64,000 nucleotides of DNA, taken from positions 59,160,499 through 59,224,498 of the forward strand of contig CM055097.1 in assembly GCA_029204225.1 (NCBI GenBank). The letters run 5' to 3'. This document shows, one piece after another, positions 59,101-64,000 of the stretch. This DNA is from Diphasiastrum complanatum. Taxonomy: Eukaryota; Streptophyta; Lycopodiopsida; Lycopodiales; Lycopodiaceae. Positions within the stretch are counted from its first letter, which is position 1; each line of letters opens with the position of its first letter. The notes under the pieces are model-generated. The model was not told where the DNA came from. It was given only the letters and a program-made list of their open reading frames with translations, and searched no databases. A program made the translations under genes and the position numbers.

Positions 59101-62100
59101 AGAACCTTAGCTCATATGGTCCATTACCCTATCTTGTGTTGATGTCTTCTCATTTGTACATGCTTATTGCTATGAACTCAATCACATATAATGATATCAA
59201 TGAAGCATAAAGAGGCAATACATGAAGTAAATGATAGTTGTTTCCCTACAAAGAATGACAAAAGGCATTACATAATATCAAATGGCTAAAGCCCTACAAG
59301 AAATAGCAATGAGTTCTCCCATGTAGCAGTTGATCCAGCTAAAGTTTGAGCTATCATTCAACGGTCTATTCCTACTGACATTCGTATGTTTTTAGGACTT
59401 GCCACTCACTTATGTAATCTTGTGCCTCACTTCACTTCTATTGCCCATCCACTACATGCTTTATTACGTAAGGGTGCTAAGTTTGATTGGTCTCCTTCAT
59501 GTCATGATGCTTTTACTACTCTTGAGACTATTCTTGCTACTGCCCTTGTTCTCGCTCTACCTGGCTTTAGCAAGCGATTTATTGTTGAGATGGATGCTAG
59601 TGTTGTAGGTGTTGGGGTTGTTCTTCCAGGATTCTCATGTTATTGCTTATGAGTCCCGTCACCTTAGTTCTTATGAGACTAGCTATTCTACTCACAAGAA
59701 AGAGTTATTAGTGATTATTCATGCCCTTACTAAGTGGAGTCATTATCTTTAGCATGTACCTTTTGATTCAGACACTGATCATTAGTCGTTGCATTATCTT
59801 GAGACTCAAAAACATTTAATGATTGCCAATTTTGTTGGACACAGTGTTTTCATTACCATTTGCACTATTGCCTTGGCAAAAGTAATGTAGGTGCTAATGC
59901 TTTATCACGTTTGCCTTGGCACTCTCATACTATTTTTTCTAATTGGTTTGATCTTCTTCCAACTAAACATATTACTTTCCTTGATTTTTGTGATGTCTAT
60001 ACTTTTGCTCAAACACCATCTTCTATTCACAATTAGGTTTACTCTCTTGCAGATCACTTATACCACTATGGGGCTCTATATTTTCCTAGTCTTTCAGAAC
60101 TTCGTTCGAAATTGTTATCTGATGTTTATTATTCTCGGGTTGGTGGCCATTATGATTTTTAGAAGTCTTTTCCTCGATTGAAGCCTTACTTTTATTGGTC
60201 TTGTATGAAGTCTGATTTAGTCACTCTTATTCGACATTGCACTTTTTGAACTCGCAATAAGTTCTCACATGCTAAAACTCCTAGACTTCTTCAACATTGG
60301 CCTATTCCACATTGTTAGTGGATTGATATTTCTATGGATTTTATTTTAGGCCTGCCTCACACAGAGCGTGGCCATGACATTTGTCTTATTGTGGTGGATC
60401 GCTTTTCAATAGGCACACTTTCAAGTCTACTATTATGTCAAAGCAATGCATCTCTTTTTTTTATCCGATATATTTTGCCTATGGCACCTTCCATATTCCA
60501 TCCTTACTCACCGTGACTCCTGTTTCTTCTGGTTTTTGGATAGAAGTTATGCATATTTTGGATGTTAAACTTTTTATGGGGATTGCTTATCATTCATTTA
60601 CTAATGGTCAATCAGATGTTTTGAATCGTATTTTACAACATTATTTATGTAATTTTGTCTCACCTTCTGGTCGAGATTGGGATTTGCAGAGTACAATCAT
60701 AACAATTAAAACGTCTCCCAAGACTCCCAATCTGGATAGAACTCCAAGAACACAAGGGGAAGTGAAGTAGACTGAACCAACCCAACCAATCCTAGATCTC
60801 CTCTGATCTAGCCCCCGAGCACTAGGGAGTTAAACAAAACACTATGATAGGAAGCGCTTACCAATCGACAACATAACGGCCGCAGACTCTCAATGATCCT
60901 CATGGACACGGGTGAGGGTATATATAGAGTGTAGAACCCACCCCGTCTGCCCATGCATTGAATCCACATGTAAGCATACTATCAGCCCATGCCAAACTCC
61001 CACACATGTCCACTGCATGTAGGTACCCCTAGCCCATAATAGCCAAGACCCATGCACAAGCACAGTGCATACACCCTATCCCATACTAGGATGCAACACA
61101 TATGCTAATCCCGCATGCGGGTATGACCCATGGTCCTACTGACTATTATTCAGATTAGGCCTGGTCCCTACGTCCAAGGCACCCCCTAATGGTCCAAACC
61201 CCCATTAGGGCCATGACATACTTCCCCCCTTATTTCAGTTCTGTCCTCAGAACTTAAAGTCAAGGAAAGTCCTCTTTAGATTACCTTCTAGTTCTCATGA
61301 ATCCTCGTCGTTAGAATGTCCTTTCCAACAAACCAGATGCTCGATAACCTCCTGATTACGCAATTGTTTGGTTCTCGTATCAAGAATCTTTTTAGGTTTC
61401 AAAGGAATCCTTTCAGACAAGTCTTTAAATGAAACTAGATTTTTACAAGAACCTTGGCGGTCCCCTTCATGTAAACTCATCTTCAGACGACTTACATGGA
61501 ACACAGGATGAGCCTTGATTCCCTCTAGTAACTCTAATTGGTAAGGTAAAGATCCAATCCTTTTCAAGATTTTATATGCTCCACTATAACAAGCAGACAG
61601 TTTGTAATGCTTCCCAGTACACATTACCTTAGAATTTTTCGGAATTCTAAGATATACCCAATCTCCAACTTGAAACTCTCGAGGCGATCTTTTCAAATAA
61701 GCAAAATGTTTTACTCGATCCTAGTCACTCAAAACATTTTCACGAGCTGATTGTAGCATTTCTTGCATTTCCCGCAAGAAATCCGCCACTTTTTGAACTT
61801 TAATCGACTCAGTTTCAATTGCTATTGGAGATCTAGGTTGAAATCCATACATAAGCATAAACGGGGTATATCCAGTAGCCGAATGCTTACTACTAATATA
61901 AGAAAACTCAATCAATGGAAGATACCTTTTCCAATGAGATTGCTTAAGCAAAACATATGCACGAAGCATTTGTTCCATCTCCAGCTTTTCGAGCACTATT
62001 GTCCAAAACCGACCTGTAAACTTCGGATCCCGGTCATTAATGATACTGGATGGCAGTCCATATAACCTGAACAAACGTTCAACAAAGACTTGAGCTAACT

Positions 62101-63783
62101 TAGACGCTTTTACTGTAGTCTTTACCGGAATAAACATAGCCAATTTTGTTAACTAGTCAACTATGACCCAAATTGCATCATTTTCTTTATTCGTACATAG
62201 CAAACCGACTACAAAATCCATCGAGATACTATCCCATCGCTTAGTAGGAATATCCAACAGATGCAACAGTCCACCAGCCTTCAAGCGCTCCGCTTTATTA
62301 CGCTGGCACTGATCACAATTTAACACATTAGATTCTACGAAAGGTTTTAACCGTACTAAATCTAGTGTACGTGATGTATACCTGGATGCCCAGCACAAGG
62401 TCCATCATGACATTCAAACAAAATTTTCTTATTAATCACATCCACTCCTAGTACACAAACCTTTCCCCTTCAAAACAAAATTCCGTTTCGGATGGAAAAG
62501 TCATCCACTACGTAGCATTCACAAAACAAATCAGTTACTGATTGAGAGCCTTTCAGAACTCTTTGCCAAATATTGACTATGTCGTTTGCATGGTGTTATG
62601 ATATATTGGACATTGCTATCATTTGTCCCTCAACATCTACAACTTTCTTGCTCCTCCTGTGTTGCACTCTTGTACATATTGATCTTACGAGTTTTTCTGT
62701 ACAAATTTATAATAGTGCATATTTCAATGTCCATGATTTTACTTCTATTGTCACATTTTATCCATGGGTTATTAGTTACTTTGCAGTGTATGTGGTTTTG
62801 TAGACATCCTTTTTGTGCTGATAGTTACCCATGATGGAGCCATTTGAACATATAAACAGAAAAGCCAGAATGGAGGAAAATGTCCAAGTTGTGAAAGGTG
62901 GCAACATTCAAGACTAGCAAACTCAAGGGTAAAAGAGAACATGATATAACAAAAGTTTGTAGCACTCGTGGGTATGCTGGATGATGGATGGAAATTCCAT
63001 ATTGTTGTCCACCTGGAAGAAATGTCTGAAGATTACCTGCAACTAATTCCTTTCAAAGAACCATCAGATGCAAGAGGAGAATGACAATAGCTGAGTGAGG
63101 ATGGAGGGAAAATAAAGGAACCTGATTTGAGTAGTAATGAGGAAGATAGGGTTTAAATGCAAAGGCAATTGTTCTGTTTGTAAGTGAAATGAAGGTGCAC
63201 AAGGAGCTTGAAAGATACTCAAATATGTGCTAAAAAGATTAAGAGTTCTTTACACCAACTTCCAGATGAGTAAGCCCAAGAAATAATGTAGCTTGAATGC
63301 AGATTCTGATTCTTGCACAGGACCTATTGGATGAAGCTTAAGGATAGATATGCATGTATAGCATGAGATTCCTTATCATTCTTGTATAGCCGAGATCTAC
63401 CATACATATTTTGCATATATCTTATTTACAAAGTAGATGTAGAAGTCTTCCGAGATTTTGGATAATTTTGAATGAACTGGATGCGGGGGTTTTTTTTTTT
63501 TGTACCACTGAGAAACCTCATGGATTATAAGCGCCTATATGTATCTGGTGCTAGTGATGCTTGAAGTCTTTGTGCAGTTCTTTAGTATTTGGGTTGTAAC
63601 ATGATCATTTGACACAGAAAAAACACATTGAAATTCTTTACATGAATTTTATTGTACTTATTATTTTGAGAAGGCTGAATTCTATGAAACAGATGGGAGA
63701 GTATTGGGGACACAGACGGATCTGAGTATGCACCTATTCATGTGCCAAAAGGCGGATTTCCAATAGCTGTGAGACGAAGGTAA
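46993..63783 (+). CDS. CYP85-clan cytochrome P450, 9-exon gene, 470 aa
   Basis: A heme monooxygenase anchored in the endoplasmic reticulum membrane. Coding exons are 46993-47195, 48199-48517, 48704-48853, 49035-49286, 56911-57003, 57496-57574, 57755-57861, 58106-58224 and 63693-63783. They sum to 1413 bases, all GT-AG with matching phases. Seen: N-terminal hydrophobic anchor (about 6-25), hinge PPGSMG (39-44), I-helix GHDT (282-285), K-helix ETLR (343-346), SSRF (397-400) and heme loop [10 protein letters not shown] with Cys419. The exon plan and blocks such as [10 protein letters not shown] recall CYP707A-type (abscisic acid hydroxylase) and other CYP85-clan enzymes of hormone or terpenoid metabolism. 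The heme loop [10 protein letters not shown] differs from the CPGNELAKLE of CYP707A, so I leave the subfamily and substrate open. Introns 4 and 8 hold transposons. Confidence 0.94.
48199..48517 (+). CDS. P450 exon 2
   Basis: It completes arginine and reads [20 protein letters not shown] and [20 protein letters not shown], the B-C helix region, ending EEAKH. Acceptor TTTTACAG, donor GTTTGT. Confidence 0.9.
48704..48853 (+). CDS. P450 exon 3
   Basis: 50 codons, [20 protein letters not shown] to [15 protein letters not shown], the F-G region. Acceptor TTCCAG, donor GTGAGC. Confidence 0.93.
49035..49286 (+). CDS. P450 exon 4
   Basis: 84 codons with [10 protein letters not shown] and the I-helix [20 protein letters not shown]. 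Ends KLLEDVT before GTATGT. Confidence 0.95.
49290..51554. other. P450 intron 4, 5' part
   Basis: Intron sequence without a recognisable element. Short GGGGCCC-bearing stretches near 50090-50140 are not explained. Confidence 0.4.
51555..51690 (+). pseudogene. decayed hAT BED-finger remnant
   Basis: [13 protein letters not shown] then, in another frame, [17 protein letters not shown] align with the BED finger at 13400-13520 ([15 protein letters not shown] and [16 protein letters not shown]). The first finger cysteine is lost. Frameshifts and stops show it is dead. Confidence 0.6.
51764..51876. repeat. GATTCG palindrome cluster
   Basis: CCGAATC (51764-51770) pairs with GATTCGG (51780-51786). 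GCGATTC (51842-51848) pairs with GAATCGC (51858-51864). GATTCGCGAATC (51865-51876) is a perfect palindrome. The block is much richer in CpG than its surroundings. Confidence 0.65.
52945..53092. repeat. 18-bp minisatellite
   Basis: About eight imperfect units of the type ATGGCCGAAYAATCGARK, one carrying a single-base insertion, each ending in a TCGA or near-match. It is in intron 4 of the P450 gene. Confidence 0.75.
53093..56910. other. P450 intron 4, 3' part
   Basis: AT-rich intron. Several 65-126-codon open frames exist but none has a conserved motif. Probably very old, decayed repeats. Confidence 0.4.
56911..57003 (+). CDS. P450 exon 5
   Basis: 31 codons, [20 protein letters not shown] to MPLSIR. 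Acceptor TGTGCAG, donor GTAAGC. J-helix region. Confidence 0.92.
57496..57574 (+). CDS. P450 exon 6
   Basis: [20 protein letters not shown] with the invariant ExxR, ending VEDVEYK plus one base of a split glycine codon. Acceptor TTGTAG, donor GTGCCT. Confidence 0.93.
57755..57861 (+). CDS. P450 exon 7
   Basis: [20 protein letters not shown] to [12 protein letters not shown], the PERF-type block with SSRF. Acceptor GATGTAG, donor GTGAAT. Confidence 0.93.
58106..58224 (+). CDS. P450 exon 8
   Basis: [20 protein letters not shown], the heme loop, then [19 protein letters not shown]. Ends in a split arginine codon before GTATAT. Confidence 0.95.
58270..58500. repeat. 135-bp tandem duplication, diverged
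   Basis: GCCATGGAAACTTTG starts at 58270 and 58405. The two units share CATAAAG, TATCATGT and TAAGGGAAT blocks in order. The second copy ends at about 58500. A 196-codon open frame crosses it out of phase with exon 8 and is probably fortuitous. Confidence 0.65.
59330..60690 (+). mobile_element. decayed Ty3/gypsy RT-RNase H-integrase remnant
   Basis: [20 protein letters not shown] and [16 protein letters not shown], then after a frameshift [20 protein letters not shown], are RT/RNase [10 protein letters not shown] and [20 protein letters not shown] are integrase. [15 protein letters not shown] carries the DGQTE-like block with Glu replaced by Asp or Val. Many stops occur. It breaks off at about 60690 against the next element. 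Confidence 0.85.
60690..61218 (-). mobile_element. probable 3' LTR of the minus-strand gypsy
   Basis: On the minus strand the polypurine tract AAGGGGGGAAG (about 61231-61221) precedes TGTCATGGCC (61218). A TATA box TATATATA lies near 60913-60920. The distal end near 60690 is uncertain. Confidence 0.5.
61290..62560 (-). mobile_element. Ty3/gypsy chromovirus 3' half with gutted integrase
   Basis: In minus-strand order there is an integrase zinc region ([11 protein letters not shown], then [20 protein letters not shown]), [38 protein letters not shown], then a direct jump from LEKLE to [16 protein letters not shown]. The stretch that should carry [13 protein letters not shown], including the catalytic Glu, is absent. 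Downstream are [28 protein letters not shown] and [17 protein letters not shown], with a chromodomain start [14 protein letters not shown]. The LTR follows at 61218. RT and upstream parts are missing. Confidence 0.87.
62570..63692. other. P450 intron 8, 3' part
   Basis: AT-rich intron with a T11-12 run near 63489. I see no element. Confidence 0.4.
63693..63783 (+). CDS. P450 exon 9 (last)
   Basis: It completes arginine and reads [20 protein letters not shown] then GFPIAVRRR and TAA at 63781. Acceptor TGAAACAG. This is the usual P450 C-terminal beta strand, 5.5 kb away from exon 8. Confidence 0.9.
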
Positions 63784-64000
63784 CACCAATTCAGAGTATA
63801 AATATTTCTGAATTTGGTATGTAGCTTTGTCCAGAGTCCTTATGTTCAAAGCACTTTCATCCAGAGAATTATTTCTAAGGTCGCCAGGTGGGTACTGAAA
63901 ATTGTAGAGTCTTATTCTCCAGCTAGCTTGGCTTGGACAATTGTATTGATTATAACTGTCAGTTATTTGGAGACGCACCTGGGATGCACTGGTAGAATCT
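63784..64000 (+). other. 3' flank of the P450 gene
   Basis: Probable start of the 3' untranslated region. No poly(A) signal is certain before the window ends. Confidence 0.4.

Noticed and set aside
63682-63978. 98-codon minus-strand open frame
   Set aside because: It is antisense to the last P450 exon, whose plus-strand reading is strongly supported.

Overview
The window is nuclear DNA of a land plant, most likely a seed plant with a large, repeat-rich genome. A gymnosperm is my best guess, but the sequence does not prove it. The reasons are two intact plant-type genes with GT-AG introns, kilobase-scale introns stuffed with retrotransposons, and many decayed Ty3/gypsy, Ty1/copia, LINE, SINE and hAT remnants. 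There are no bacterial operons, ribosomal RNA genes or CRISPR arrays.

Two host genes can be rebuilt exon by exon. Both reading frames close perfectly. (1) Positions 3409-20418, minus strand: a CobW/ZNG1-type GTPase metal chaperone with 9 exons and 401 codons. It has a Walker A motif, a CxCC metal motif, ETTGL and NKVD motifs and a CobW C-terminal domain. A TATA box and a telo-box lie just upstream of its start. (2) Positions 46993-63783, plus strand: a cytochrome P450 of the CYP85 clan with 9 exons and 470 codons. It has a membrane anchor, proline hinge, I-helix, ExxR and heme-binding cysteine. Its exon pattern recalls CYP707A-type genes, but I cannot assign a subfamily or substrate.

The rest is mobile DNA. 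Intron 1 of the GTPase gene (9.8 kb) holds an ORF1-only LINE with a (GA)n tail, a second LINE 3' end, a hAT BED-finger fragment, a chimeric minus-strand chromovirus and a plus-strand gypsy scrap. Intron 6 holds a decayed LINE reverse transcriptase. Between the two genes (20.5-47 kb) lie an AT-rich decayed stretch ending in a probable LTR, a nearly full-length but LTR-less copia, a truncated plus-strand gypsy, a pair of 25-bp minisatellites next to a broken gag-like reading frame, several gypsy pieces with a solo-like LTR, and a copia with both LTRs but a large internal deletion. P450 intron 4 (7.6 kb) has a second hAT BED-finger remnant, palindromes and an 18-bp minisatellite. P450 intron 8 (5.5 kb) has two opposed gypsy remnants.

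The two genes show no sign of working together. They are separate islands kept intact inside a field of nested transposons. I found no convincing new biological system. The most unusual items are the ORF1-only LINE, the chimeric and catalytically gutted gypsy integrases, the minisatellite/gag-like unit at 32.1-34.6 kb, and several perfect short palindromes.
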